NCBI GenBank assembly: GCA_937967505.1
Contig: CALCJM010000050.1
Location: 1-61,239, forward strand
Length of the DNA stretch: 61,239 bases
Direction of reading: 5' to 3'
DNA from: an uncultured Pirellulaceae bacterium
GTDB taxonomy: Bacteria > Planctomycetota > Planctomycetia > Pirellulales > Pirellulaceae
Made by a program: the position numbers and the translations under genes. Below are positions 1 through 8,651 of this stretch, piece by piece (within the stretch, counting starts at the first letter, position 1; each line of letters opens with the position of its first letter). The notes below the pieces were generated by a model. That model saw only the letters and a program-made list of their open reading frames with translations, searched no databases and was not told the DNA's origin.

Positions 1-81
1 GGAGCCGTATACGAGAACCGTACGTACGGTGCTGTGAGAGGGGTGAATCACGGGGCGTACCCGTGATTCACCCTACTCGAT
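1..81 (+). mobile_element. 3' end of a group II intron (domains V and VI)
   Basis: Bases 2-33 fit domain V of a bacterial group II intron: GAGCCGTAT, a short stem and loop, then ACGTACGGT closing the conserved helix. Bases 41-54 and 60-73 form a perfect 14-bp stem with a 5-base loop. CTACTCGAT follows, which is the usual shape of domain VI with its branch-point A and a 3' terminus in AT at 80-81. The body of the intron and any reverse transcriptase lie to the left of the window, so class and mobility cannot be judged. The call rests on recognising the domain V consensus by eye. Confidence 0.75.
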
Positions 82-179
82 GCCAATTTTTATCGATACT
101 GGTTACGCAGATACCGTCAGAGATAGATTCGCTCACGTTCCTGTCGCACACAAAGATAGAATATCCGGAAGCGGTGCGT

Positions 180-285
180 TAGGTGATTGGCAGTTGAAAG
201 CTTGCCGTTGGCGATGCTGCCAGCTTCGCTCCGACGCTGGCAGCGTCGCCAACGGATGGTAAATTCCTTACAGCCAGTCGCCTTA
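180..285 (-). repeat. Dispersed palindromic element, copy 1
   Basis: This is a nearly complete copy of the element of about 105 bp found seven times in the window, here inverted relative to the copies at 28925 and 59053. It has ends of the AGGCGA(C/T)TGGCAG type and an inner palindrome built from CCGTTGGCGATGCTGCCAGC and its inverted partner. It lies just past the 3' end of the oxidoreductase gene and about 100 bp from the group II intron end. No coding capacity is apparent. Confidence 0.85.
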
Positions 286-366
286 TTGCGCGACGTATTT
301 AAAACCGAAACCGTAAGTAAAATATTAATTCCGCGTGATAATGGCAGTATCCTCGACATCCCACCT

Positions 367-1725
367 CTACATCTCAATTTCGAAGCCTGCACGGTAAGGT
401 CTGTGCAGCATGCTGGCCGCAACCGTATCGCCGGTAATCTGTTCGGTTGCTTGATCCCAGAAGATTGTTCGATTCAGCCGGCAGCAGATCCCGGCAAGGT
501 GGCACACATTGAGCATCTTCATGTGCGAATGCACATCTGATATGGGCAGCGTTCGGTGTTCGATCGAGTGCATGAAATTTGCCCAGTGAGCATCGCGATC
601 GTTGCCAACCATTGGCATCGAACGATAGATTTTCCCGATCGAATCTTCCGCTAACGGATTTTCGGTGAGTGCCTCGATTGGCTTGCCAACCAATTTACCA
701 CGGTTAACAAAGATGCGACCGGCCTCCCCCTCAAACAGAATTCCGTTATCAACATCGTGGCGAATATTGATGACAACATCACCACCGGCAAATTCAACCT
801 TCAGATCAAAGGCTCGCGCGGTATTGTACCGGTCTTTCTGAACAGGCACGCCGTCTTCAAATTCAACCTCATGTTTTGAGGTGCCGCCCACCGATACCGG
901 GTCATTATTTTGCCCTGCCGCTGCAATACCAAGCATCGCGATGTCGATATGATGAGCGCCCCAATCGGTCAGCTTTCCACCCGAATGTTCGTACCACCAT
1001 CGAAAATGCGTATGCCCATTGGTGTATCCCTTGTCATTTTTGGGATTCTCTAGGTACCGGAAATCCATTTTGGGCGTGGGGCCTAACCAACGGTCCCAGT
1101 CGAGCCCCTCCGGCACCTCTGCTACGGGTATTGGAGGACTCCAGCCGCCAGCATTGATACCGACGGTAATTTTCTTTAGCTTTCCCAGACGCCCCTCAGC
1201 GATGACTGCGAGAGCTTTGTTGAATTTGTCAAAACTGCTGCGTTGTTGAGTGCCCACCTGTACCACGCGTCCGGTCTGTTGCTGAACCTTGCGTACCCGT
1301 TTCCCCTCATCGATTGTCAACGTCAGCGGTTTCTCACAGTACGCATCCTTACCAGCCAGCATCGCTTCGATCAAGATTTTGGCGTGCCAATGGTCGGGCG
1401 TGGAGATTTGCACAATGTCGATGTCCTCCCGCGCCAGGATCTCCCGATAATCACCGTATAAATCTGCTTTACCCGCACATAGTAACTGATTCCCCTCTTC
1501 CAAATGGGTTTTATCCACATCACATAGGGCGACCAAATCAGCAAACTTTTGCCCGACAGGTGCGGTGCGTGTCCCGTTGCCCCCCACTCCGATCAGTGCG
1601 AACCGCATCGGGTTGTCCTTTGCAGACGTAACCACCGATGCGGCCTTAAGTGGCGAGGAAACCGCAGCAGCAACTGCCGCTGCGCTTGTACCGGCAATAA
1701 ATTTACGGCGTGTAGTTTTAGGCAT
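367..1725 (-). CDS. Tat-exported Gfo/Idh/MocA family oxidoreductase
   Basis: A 452-residue NAD(P)-dependent oxidoreductase of the Gfo/Idh/MocA family. The N-terminus has a twin-arginine signal (TTRRKFIAG followed by an Ala-rich stretch), so the enzyme is probably exported folded with its cofactor. The Rossmann motif GVGGNGTR follows the signal, and the family motif CEKPLTL lies near residue 135. Planctomycetes encode many exported members next to sulfatase and DUF1552/DUF1592 genes, where they are assumed to act on sugars or polyols; the substrate here is unknown. The ATG at 1725 was chosen over a TTG three codons upstream because it places the arginine pair close to the start. The gene stands alone, and a palindromic repeat lies beyond its stop. 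Confidence 0.9.
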   Translation of the reverse strand: MPKTTRRKFIAGTSAAAVAAAVSSPLKAASVVTSAKDNPMRFALIGVGGNGTRTAPVGQKFADLVALCDVDKTHLEEGNQLLCAGKADLYGDYREILAREDIDIVQISTPDHWHAKILIEAMLAGKDAYCEKPLTLTIDEGKRVRKVQQQTGRVVQVGTQQRSSFDKFNKALAVIAEGRLGKLKKITVGINAGGWSPPIPVAEVPEGLDWDRWLGPTPKMDFRYLENPKNDKGYTNGHTHFRWWYEHSGGKLTDWGAHHIDIAMLGIAAAGQNNDPVSVGGTSKHEVEFEDGVPVQKDRYNTARAFDLKVEFAGGDVVINIRHDVDNGILFEGEAGRIFVNRGKLVGKPIEALTENPLAEDSIGKIYRSMPMVGNDRDAHWANFMHSIEHRTLPISDVHSHMKMLNVCHLAGICCRLNRTIFWDQATEQITGDTVAASMLHRPYRAGFEIEM

Positions 1726-1870
1726 GAAAAACAACGGGCAAAAAACAAATTGATGGTGAGTTTATATTGTAATGATTCAAATATCTTGTTGAAGACAGAA
1801 GTGTAGCGCAGTATTGAAAATCAAAATAAAACTGAGCGCGGTCGGGCGTGGGGGAGCCGGTTTTTATCAT

Positions 1871-1910
1871 TCGCATGGGCTCGCTTGGGCTCGCATGGGC
1901 TCGTATGGGC
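1871..1910. repeat. Four tandem 10-bp units
   Basis: Four consecutive copies of TCGCATGGGC (variants TCGCTTGGGC and TCGTATGGGC) lie between the oxidoreductase and the TetR/DUF1348 promoter. They end directly at a 14-base string identical to the end of a common sequencing adapter. No function is apparent. Confidence 0.85.
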
Positions 1911-1924
1911 TGCTCTTCCGATCT
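1911..1924 (+). other. 14-base match to an Illumina adapter end
   Basis: TGCTCTTCCGATCT equals, as I remember it, the last 14 bases of the Illumina read-2 adapter. A chance match of this length is unlikely in 61 kb. It may mark residual adapter or a chimeric join between the block to the left and the TetR/DUF1348 block to the right. It could still be genuine genomic sequence. Confidence 0.5.
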
Positions 1925-1970
1925 CCTGACGCACCGCACGAAAATCACTCCAACCCAACCCAGCTCTAAC

Positions 1971-1999
1971 TTGACTTGCTCTGTACCGATCGGTACAAT
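1971..1999 (+). promoter_or_regulatory. Sigma-70-type promoter of the DUF1348-TetR unit
   Basis: TTGACT (1971-1976) and TACAAT (1994-1999) are separated by exactly 17 bases, an almost consensus housekeeping promoter. Transcription would begin near 2006, leaving a leader of about 80 bases before the DUF1348 start. The spacer and -10 box are overlapped by a perfect palindrome, so promoter and operator occupy the same DNA. Confidence 0.75.
1982..1997. promoter_or_regulatory. Palindromic operator, likely for the local TetR regulator
   Basis: TGTACCGATCGGTACA is a perfect 16-bp inverted repeat. It covers most of the -35/-10 spacer and four bases of the -10 box. TetR-family repressors commonly bind such palindromes, and the only regulator encoded downstream is a TetR-family protein in the same transcription unit. 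The sequence therefore suggests negative autoregulation. Binding itself is inferred. Confidence 0.7.
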
Positions 2000-2084
2000 A
2001 GCTATGCCGCCACAATTGTTCTTACAACCGTTGCGGCAATTAGTATTGGCGTCAATTTTTATGCAGGATGAAAAGAGCTCCGAA

Positions 2085-2549
2085 ATGAACAAACCTCCTT
2101 TACCTCCGTTTACGAAAGAGACTGCGACTGCGAAGGTCCGGGCAGCAGAAGATGCTTGGAACACGCGCGATCCGGAGAAAGTGTCAATGGCCTACACAGA
2201 AGACAGCCGTTGGAGAAACAGGGCTGAAATTTTCTCGGGCCGGGAAGCGATTGTGGAGTTCCTCACACGCAAATGGAACGTGGAGCTGGAGTATCGACTT
2301 GCGAAGCAACTATGGACCTTCGCGGAGAATCGGATCGCTGTCAGATTCCAGTACGAGTATAACGATGATTCGGGAAACTGGTTCCGGGCTTACGGGAACG
2401 AGAACTGGGAGTTTTCCGAATCCGGGTTGATGCGACGCCGGGAGGCCAGTATCAACGATGTTCGCATTACCGCCGCCGAACGCAAGTTTCATTGGCCCCA
2501 GGGGCCACGACCGCTGGACCATCCGGGGATCGGCGAGGAAGTAGGGTAG
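2085..2549 (+). CDS. DUF1348 (NTF2-like fold) protein
   Basis: A 154-residue cytoplasmic protein of the DUF1348 family within the NTF2-like superfamily. The family features are visible: an N-terminal helix with AEDAWNTRD, the segment [14 protein letters not shown], a [11 protein letters not shown] stretch, and the C-terminal RREASINDV followed by a Pro-rich [11 protein letters not shown] tail. Its reaction is not established. The genes often sit next to TetR regulators, as here, where the regulator starts six bases after this stop. ATG 2085 has an AGAG-like ribosome site; a longer start at 2061 is possible. The unit is probably switched by a TetR ligand acting on the operator at 1982-1997. 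Confidence 0.85.
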   Translation: MNKPPLPPFTKETATAKVRAAEDAWNTRDPEKVSMAYTEDSRWRNRAEIFSGREAIVEFLTRKWNVELEYRLAKQLWTFAENRIAVRFQYEYNDDSGNWFRAYGNENWEFSESGLMRRREASINDVRITAAERKFHWPQGPRPLDHPGIGEEVG

Positions 2550-2555
2550 CGCTCC

Positions 2556-3134
2556 ATGGTAAAATCACCTGTCAGCCGCGCGGAGGTTCTGCCCAAGCTT
2601 GCCGAAGTATTTCGGGAGTTTGGCTTTGACGGGACGACTCTCGCAATCATCACCAAGAGAACCGGGCTTGGCAAAGGCAGCCTTTATAATTTTTTCCCGG
2701 GTGGCAAGGATGAGATGGCCGAAGCGGTGCTGAACCACATCAGCGTCTGGTTTCAGACTCAAATCTTTGTTCCTCTGAAGGACTCGCAGTCGCCGACTGA
2801 GGCCTTGCGCAACATGTTCAGGAATGTCAGGTTATATTTTGAGTCTGGCCAGCGCATTTGTATCGTCGGGATGTTTGCGCTGGATGAGTCGCGCGACCGG
2901 TTTGGTGATCAGATCGAAGAATTCTTCGCCTCATGGCGAAGGGCGATTGAGAAGACGCTGCGGCGCGCGGGGCTATCAAGAAGCAGCGCGGAGAATCACG
3001 CTGTCGATGCACTGGTTGTCATTCAGGGTGCACTGGTGCTTGCCAGAGCTTCAAGTGATACCAGTGTGTTTCGCAAGAGTATCGCTCGTCTGCAACAGGC
3101 GATCGAAACCGACATCAACAATCATTTGCGCTGA
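2556..3134 (+). CDS. TetR/AcrR family transcriptional regulator
   Basis: A 192-residue one-component repressor. Residues 10-55 form the TetR helix-turn-helix, with TTLAIITKRTGLGKGSLYNF as the recognition region and FPGGKDEMAEAVL as the following helix. The remainder is an all-helical ligand-binding domain of the expected length with a Cys at about position 103 (ICIVGMFAL). It follows DUF1348 after six bases and is co-transcribed from the promoter at 1971-1999. It probably represses that promoter through the 16-bp palindrome. The ligand is unknown. The pair looks like a self-contained transferable module among planctomycete-specific genes. Confidence 0.9.
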   Translation: MVKSPVSRAEVLPKLAEVFREFGFDGTTLAIITKRTGLGKGSLYNFFPGGKDEMAEAVLNHISVWFQTQIFVPLKDSQSPTEALRNMFRNVRLYFESGQRICIVGMFALDESRDRFGDQIEEFFASWRRAIEKTLRRAGLSRSSAENHAVDALVVIQGALVLARASSDTSVFRKSIARLQQAIETDINNHLR

Positions 3135-3297
3135 CAAACTTTCGCTCTGCCGGAAATTCCCGGTGTTTTCTATCGCACTTCCGACTTTGTCAGTGATGGC
3201 AACCACAACCAACCGCTCGCCCCAATAACTGGGCGATCGGCGCGGGAAATAGCCGTCAGGACTCTAAAAACGCACATCACCAACGATTACGCAAACA

Positions 3298-4596
3298 TCA
3301 CGCTTCGAACAGTTCGTCGATGACACCAGTTGAATCCCCGAACGACTCTGCCGCAATTCCGGCTCCGCGAAGTGTACTTAACCAGAGATTACAAAGCGGC
3401 GTCTTGGGATTTTTCATCACCAAATGACGGCCTTGTTTGAACCCGGCGCCGCCACCGGCAATCAGAGTAGGGCAATTCTTGAGTGTATGAACGGAGCTTA
3501 AGTTGGTGCCAAAAGTGATCGCACAATGGTCGAACAGGCTTGACCCGTCGGGCTCTTTGGAAGCTTTTAATTTATCAAAGAACTCTGCCAGTAGTTTTGC
3601 GTGTGTCACATCGCGCTTCTCTGAGACAACGCGGCGTTCGCCTTTGGAATAATGGCTCATACTGTGAGCACTCATTGTGGCACCCAAGCTTGCGATCATC
3701 GAATTCACCGGCATGCGATAGGTAAAGACGCGCGAGGCATCAACCTGCATCGCTGCCACAATCAGGTCATACATCATGCGAATCTCGGCCACGCCTTCCA
3801 GCTCTCCCGGTTCGCTAATCAAATTCGCGGGCACTTTTTTGTCGATGTGCAACCATTTTTCCTCCTTCGCCAAACGAACTTCAATCTCGCGGATAGATTG
3901 AAGGTACTCATCAAGCTTCTGGCCATCGGTTTTGTTTAGTTGTCTATTCACCGATTTTGCCTCGGACAATACAGTGTCCAAGACGCTACGCTGATCCTTC
4001 AGCAACCGCTGGCGTTGTGACAACGGGGTTTTCTCGGAAGAAAACATCTTGTGAAACGCGGCAACCGGGGTTTCGATACCGGCCACAGGTTTTCCGGATC
4101 GATTCCACGCCAACGAGCCTCCGGGCCCATGCCCATCATTCTTTGCACCCAATGCTGCCAGTTGAATCGAGGTGAATCGCGTCTGTTCTCCCAGCACTTC
4201 GGCGGCAACCTGGTCGACTGAAATGGAGTTGAAGAAATTCTGGCCCGGAACGGCGTATCGATTTGCCCCGGTCAGCCAAAATGTACTGCCACTGTGTCCG
4301 TCGGCGGAATACTGATGCATCAGATTCTGAATGATCGACACATCCTTCTGATGCCTCTCCAGAGGCCTTAAAATCCTAGGTAATTTAAAATCACTACCTG
4401 TCTGCTCAACGTCGGGATACCAAATGTCGGCGGTAACACCAAATCCCATCCCGAGGAACACCATGCGCTTGGGGGGCGCTTCCCCGGTGATGGCTCTGGG
4501 GGATGCTGCCTGTGCCATCTTTAATGACTCAAGGAATGGCAGTGCAACTAGGGCACTGCTGCTGCGCAGAAAAAAACGACGGCTAAAAATCGACAT
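3298..4596 (-). CDS. DUF1552 domain protein, Tat-like signal
   Basis: A 432-residue exported protein of the DUF1552 family, abundant in planctomycetes and almost always paired with a DUF1592 protein, as here (the next gene upstream on this strand). The N-terminus FSRRFFLRSSSALVALPFLES resembles a twin-arginine signal ending before the alanines of AQAASP. Typical family segments are seen: KRMVFLGMGFG, the HSGSTFWLTGAN stretch and FGTNLSSVHTLKNCPTLIAGG near the C-terminus. The fold resembles the DUF1501/sulfatase-like group, but no catalytic role is proven. The ATG at 4596 was preferred to a GTG two codons upstream. Confidence 0.9.
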   Translation of the reverse strand: MSIFSRRFFLRSSSALVALPFLESLKMAQAASPRAITGEAPPKRMVFLGMGFGVTADIWYPDVEQTGSDFKLPRILRPLERHQKDVSIIQNLMHQYSADGHSGSTFWLTGANRYAVPGQNFFNSISVDQVAAEVLGEQTRFTSIQLAALGAKNDGHGPGGSLAWNRSGKPVAGIETPVAAFHKMFSSEKTPLSQRQRLLKDQRSVLDTVLSEAKSVNRQLNKTDGQKLDEYLQSIREIEVRLAKEEKWLHIDKKVPANLISEPGELEGVAEIRMMYDLIVAAMQVDASRVFTYRMPVNSMIASLGATMSAHSMSHYSKGERRVVSEKRDVTHAKLLAEFFDKLKASKEPDGSSLFDHCAITFGTNLSSVHTLKNCPTLIAGGGAGFKQGRHLVMKNPKTPLCNLWLSTLRGAGIAAESFGDSTGVIDELFEA

Positions 4597-4686
4597 GGTC
4601 ACATACTCTCCGTTGGTTGCCGCGAAAACAAAACGCTATCTTCTACGGCGATTCCAATCTTTATTTTCGAATTTTTGTTTGATGGA

Positions 4687-7545
4687 CTATTTCGTGTTGA
4701 ATGCGTCTGATTGCACTAAAGCATGGATGCATTCGCGTATCGCATACTGGCTTGGCCGAGCCTTATTCAGGATCTTGTCGGCTAAATCCTCGTCACTAAA
4801 GCCAAAAGGCCTTCCCAATCCATAGGCGATCAGCGATTCGGTTAATCCTCTGGCGAAGTCATCGGATCGCTCACCGATGACTTCCCGCAGGTCAGCGAAA
4901 TTCTCAAAAGACACTCCACCGGGCAGCTTTCCGGATGTGTCAATCGCGAATTCCTTTTTGATTACTTTCGGTCGGTGAGCCTTACCGGGTGCGTTCTTAC
5001 CGGGTGCGTTCTTACCCTTTTTCCCCTTTGCTTTTCCTTTGCTCGATTCTCCTTTGCCCGTCTTTCCCTTACCCGCTTTGCCTTTGCTCCCTTTACCTTT
5101 GTTTGCTTTTCCCGCGCGGGCATTTCTTCGTTTGCCAGCTTTGGATTTTGAATTACTGCGGGAGGGAATGTCATCCTGATCTTTGAGTTTACGTTCCGAA
5201 CTCACAACAACGATCTCGGAATCTCGCCACAAACCGGCGGCGTCGAAATTCTCCATTGCAAACCCAATAGGATCAATCTTTCGATGACACTGCGCACACT
5301 GCGGTTGTTCTTGATGGGCTGCCTGAAGCGTGCGCCCCGAAAGCGGTTCGCCATCGAGCCGGGATAATTGGGGGACATTGGCCGGCGCTGGAGGCGGAGG
5401 GCTGTTCAACAAATGCCGCAACACCCATGCTCCACGTTCAACCGGAGATGTCCTTACTCCATCAGACCCCATCGCCAGCACCGCCGCAGTGCTCATTAAT
5501 CCACCTCGAAGTGAATCCGCAGGCAAATTGACCTTGCGAAACTCATGCCCCGTCACTCCCTCAATTCCATAGTAGTCCGCCATTACATCATTGATCACGA
5601 CAAAGTCAGACTTCAACAGCGTCTTCAGCGGCCAATTCTTGTCCAATGCGAACCGAACGCTCTGGTAGATTTCCTGTCGAGCGTTGTTGCGAATTGCGTT
5701 GTCGAACGTGGGGTATTGAACTCCGTTAAACTGGAACATTTCCAACCGTTCCATCTCCAACCACTGGTGCACAAAACCGTCGATAAAACGATTGGACTTG
5801 TCATCAGCAAGCAAACGATTGGTCTGTTGCTTCAGCACAGCCGGATCGGATAATTTCCCGGATTCAGCAATCTCCATCAGTTCGGCATCGGGCATCTCCG
5901 ACCACAGGAACTGGGACAATCGCACTGCCAGTTCCGCGCCTGTTAACTTACTTTTAGATACTCCTTCCGAAGCTCCGGCAGCATTTGTCTTTGCCCCCTT
6001 CTTCGAGTCCACGCCCGCTGAGCTCTCGACCATGTAGAGGAAACTGGGAGAGGAGAGCACGATCGCCAACGGATCCACCAGCGCGTGCTCCAAATCCAAC
6101 CCGCGTTTTCTTCCCATCCGATAGCGCTCAAACAGTTTTGCCAAATAATTTCGAGGAGGTTCGACGCCCCGAAAGGCTCGCTTCACAAACCGCTCAAGCA
6201 CCGCTGCGACGTACTTGGTCTCGCCATACCCCGCTGGACGTTTAAACAAAATTTCATGCCCTGCGTCGGCACGGGGTAGTGGAAACGGGCCTTCGATCTC
6301 CGCCCAGTCGATCCAGACACCCGCAGGAGTGCCTAATCCATTTTGTTTCTGGTGCAACGTCCATAAATTCTTATCGCCCCGATCCTGATGTGTGCGTTGA
6401 GTGATGCTGACAAATCCGGTGACGCCAGGAAGATGGTCATACGAAAATGTAATGATCTCGGGATCATCCAGGGTGCCCGTTACTTTACGCCATCCCAGAT
6501 GCTTGATCTCTTTCGAAAAACCGGATCGGAACTCGATATACTGAAAGCGATCAGGTGCGTCTTTGAAGGCTGCGGCCCGCAGCCGAATCTTGTATCGTCC
6601 GGCATGATGAGGTTGCATCAGCGGGAATTTTATCCTCGTGTATCCGCCATCCTTAATGGTAAGAACTAGGGTTGCGCCCGTTTTATTCTCCGGAGCAGCA
6701 AGATAGCGTTTGAGCTGAGGCAACCATTTCGGGTAGTTGGAAAGATTCTTTTCTACCTGATACTCATCCAAAAAACCAAATTCGGAGGGTGGCTTTTTAT
6801 TCTTTTGAGCCTGCCACTTCCGTGCACGAGAGAGCGTTTCCTCCATACGGTTGACAGCCTTAATATAGTGCTTCGTATACTTTTCTTCCGGCTCAATCCG
6901 GGTTGTCTTCACTTTCTTCCGCTGTACCGGAAAGAACGACAGCTCCAGATTGCGACGCGCCAATGCAAGATACTCTTCCAACTGGTCGCTTGAGAAAAAC
7001 AGCGATGCACCCGCTGTGTCAAAACCGGCGGTTGCCTGATCATCAGGCAAGGTACTCACATCCGGGCGGATTCCGGTCAGCTGCTCAATGGTATTTTGGT
7101 ACTCGCGACGATTAAGTCTTCGCAACGGAATCACGCCGCCACTGTCGCTGAGGATTTTTCTCGCCAGCACCATCTGATTGGACAGCGCATCAAGAAATTC
7201 AAGTTTATCTGCATCCTCGATGGGGGCGCTGTCCTCGGGGGGCATTTCGCCGGAATTGACCGCATCGAGTACCTTGGCCCAACGTTGAGCCGTTTCAACA
7301 TCGGCGCTGACCTTAAAATTGATACTCTCAAGGTCTACGCTGCCCTCTTGCGTGGACGAGTCGTGACAGTCATAGCAATACCTCTGAAGAAATTGCAAAT
7401 GTTGGGTCGGCATCACCGCGTCAGGTTGCCGCTCGGGCGTGGCATTTTTCTGGCCCATCGCCAAGGTGGGAAAACCGAACAGAGCTGCCAAAGCGAGGAT
7501 CTGGAATTTAGTAAGCATTTCGGTAACGCGTATTTTTGCTTTCAT
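4687..7545 (-). CDS. DUF1592 multidomain cytochrome-like exported protein
   Basis: A 952-residue exported protein with the planctomycete order DUF1587-DUF1592-DUF1588-DUF1585. After a signal peptide (residues 1-31) come a c-type heme-like CYDCH motif at 57-61 and the LRRLNRREYQNTI segment of DUF1587. The middle region contains SQFLWSEMPD and VHQWLEMERLE. A second CxxCH (CAQCHRKIDPIGFAMENFD) belongs to DUF1588, and the C-terminus is DUF1585. Between the last two domains lies a Lys/Gly-rich insert of about 60 residues (roughly 798-856) of near-repetitive KGK and GKG units that other members normally lack. It probably acts outside the inner membrane with the adjacent DUF1552 protein. Other in-frame starts exist at 7569, 7560 and 7518. 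Confidence 0.88.
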   Translation of the reverse strand: MKAKIRVTEMLTKFQILALAALFGFPTLAMGQKNATPERQPDAVMPTQHLQFLQRYCYDCHDSSTQEGSVDLESINFKVSADVETAQRWAKVLDAVNSGEMPPEDSAPIEDADKLEFLDALSNQMVLARKILSDSGGVIPLRRLNRREYQNTIEQLTGIRPDVSTLPDDQATAGFDTAGASLFFSSDQLEEYLALARRNLELSFFPVQRKKVKTTRIEPEEKYTKHYIKAVNRMEETLSRARKWQAQKNKKPPSEFGFLDEYQVEKNLSNYPKWLPQLKRYLAAPENKTGATLVLTIKDGGYTRIKFPLMQPHHAGRYKIRLRAAAFKDAPDRFQYIEFRSGFSKEIKHLGWRKVTGTLDDPEIITFSYDHLPGVTGFVSITQRTHQDRGDKNLWTLHQKQNGLGTPAGVWIDWAEIEGPFPLPRADAGHEILFKRPAGYGETKYVAAVLERFVKRAFRGVEPPRNYLAKLFERYRMGRKRGLDLEHALVDPLAIVLSSPSFLYMVESSAGVDSKKGAKTNAAGASEGVSKSKLTGAELAVRLSQFLWSEMPDAELMEIAESGKLSDPAVLKQQTNRLLADDKSNRFIDGFVHQWLEMERLEMFQFNGVQYPTFDNAIRNNARQEIYQSVRFALDKNWPLKTLLKSDFVVINDVMADYYGIEGVTGHEFRKVNLPADSLRGGLMSTAAVLAMGSDGVRTSPVERGAWVLRHLLNSPPPPAPANVPQLSRLDGEPLSGRTLQAAHQEQPQCAQCHRKIDPIGFAMENFDAAGLWRDSEIVVVSSERKLKDQDDIPSRSNSKSKAGKRRNARAGKANKGKGSKGKAGKGKTGKGESSKGKAKGKKGKNAPGKNAPGKAHRPKVIKKEFAIDTSGKLPGGVSFENFADLREVIGERSDDFARGLTESLIAYGLGRPFGFSDEDLADKILNKARPSQYAIRECIHALVQSDAFNTK

Positions 7546-7780
7546 GGTGTCATGATGCATCGGGGGCACTGTTTATTGTTCCATTATTTATAATACCATA
7601 CCAGCACATTTTTACCGACAATGGAACCGTCGGCACAGGTTTTGTCATTTTTCTGAATAAGTTGAGACCAACGGGATCCTGATGTTCAGGATGCCTCTGC
7701 AACATCGCCATTGGGACAACTTGTGGTCAGCCATACGCCGTAATGTCGCCCCAGCCAACCCTCTAACTGGAAAAACTACT

Positions 7781-8596
7781 ATGAACCCCCTATCCCGTAC
7801 CGCGTTTGTCCTGACGATCGCCATATTTGCCCCCACTTTTGCTCTCACGGCCCAGGTCGCTAACGGACAGCAGGCGGCTGACAGCGTTTTACCCCCCGCG
7901 CCGCCCGCAGGAGCGAAATTATTGTTTGAGGATGATTTTGAACGGAGTGAATCACAGGAAACCTCTGATGAACCCGGCAATGGCTGGACCACCAACAGCA
8001 AGAAACGGGCCGCCGGAAATAAACAAGTCGATTTAAAAGATGGTGCTTTGAACATCTACATTCATCCGGCCGCAGACCACGGCGTTTCGGTCGTGCACGA
8101 TGCTGCCTTCGAGAATGGACTCATTCAGCTCCGTTTTCTACTTCCCGAGAAATCATCCTCGCTCACCCTAGATTTCGCCGACCAAAAGTACAAAAAAGTC
8201 CACGCGGGCCATCTTGCCAAGGTCGCGTTTAAAACCAGCCGGGTCGAAATAGCCGACCTCAAAACAGGTATCTTTGATAAAGAGATACGAGATGCTCGCC
8301 TGAAAAAAACGCTTACCGATCAACAACAGGCGATGCTCAAGACAAAGACCATGAAGTTCAAGCATAACATTGCCCCGGGCGTCTGGCATTCTGCCACGAT
8401 CAAGATCCAAGGCGATACCATCGCAGTTTCGGTTAACCAAAAATCCATCGGCGAATTTTCCTCGCCGGGAATCGCTCACCCTACCAAGCGCGTTCTGCGT
8501 TTGGCGGTCCCTAAACAGGCATGGGTGGACGACCTCAAGGTCTACGCACTGCCCACCGCACCATTATCGCCCTCGCCGCAGGCAACCGGGCAATAA
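7781..8596 (+). CDS. Exported DUF1080-like (concanavalin-type) protein
   Basis: A 271-residue secreted protein. The signal peptide runs over the first 29 residues and ends near ALTAQVANGQ. The mature part starts with LLFEDDFERSE, the beginning typical of planctomycete DUF1080/LamG-like beta-sandwich proteins. It continues with alternating strands such as SSLTLDFAD and WHSATIKIQGDTIAVSVN, and ends in WVDDLKVYALP. Such domains bind or cleave sugar polymers in some relatives, but I see no catalytic motif. The ATG at 7781 was chosen because it begins the signal peptide; the frame is open further upstream. It is divergent from the DUF1592 gene and convergent with the sulfatase. Confidence 0.75.
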   Translation: MNPLSRTAFVLTIAIFAPTFALTAQVANGQQAADSVLPPAPPAGAKLLFEDDFERSESQETSDEPGNGWTTNSKKRAAGNKQVDLKDGALNIYIHPAADHGVSVVHDAAFENGLIQLRFLLPEKSSSLTLDFADQKYKKVHAGHLAKVAFKTSRVEIADLKTGIFDKEIRDARLKKTLTDQQQAMLKTKTMKFKHNIAPGVWHSATIKIQGDTIAVSVNQKSIGEFSSPGIAHPTKRVLRLAVPKQAWVDDLKVYALPTAPLSPSPQATGQ

Positions 8597-8651
8597 ACCA
8601 AAACCAAACCGCGGCCACGCTGCCCCGACAAACTCTGGCACCTAATGCCTT

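Noticed and set aside
1718..2164. Minus-strand frame across the TetR/DUF1348 promoter
   Set aside because: It covers a clear promoter and operator and the start of DUF1348, and has no protein-like features.
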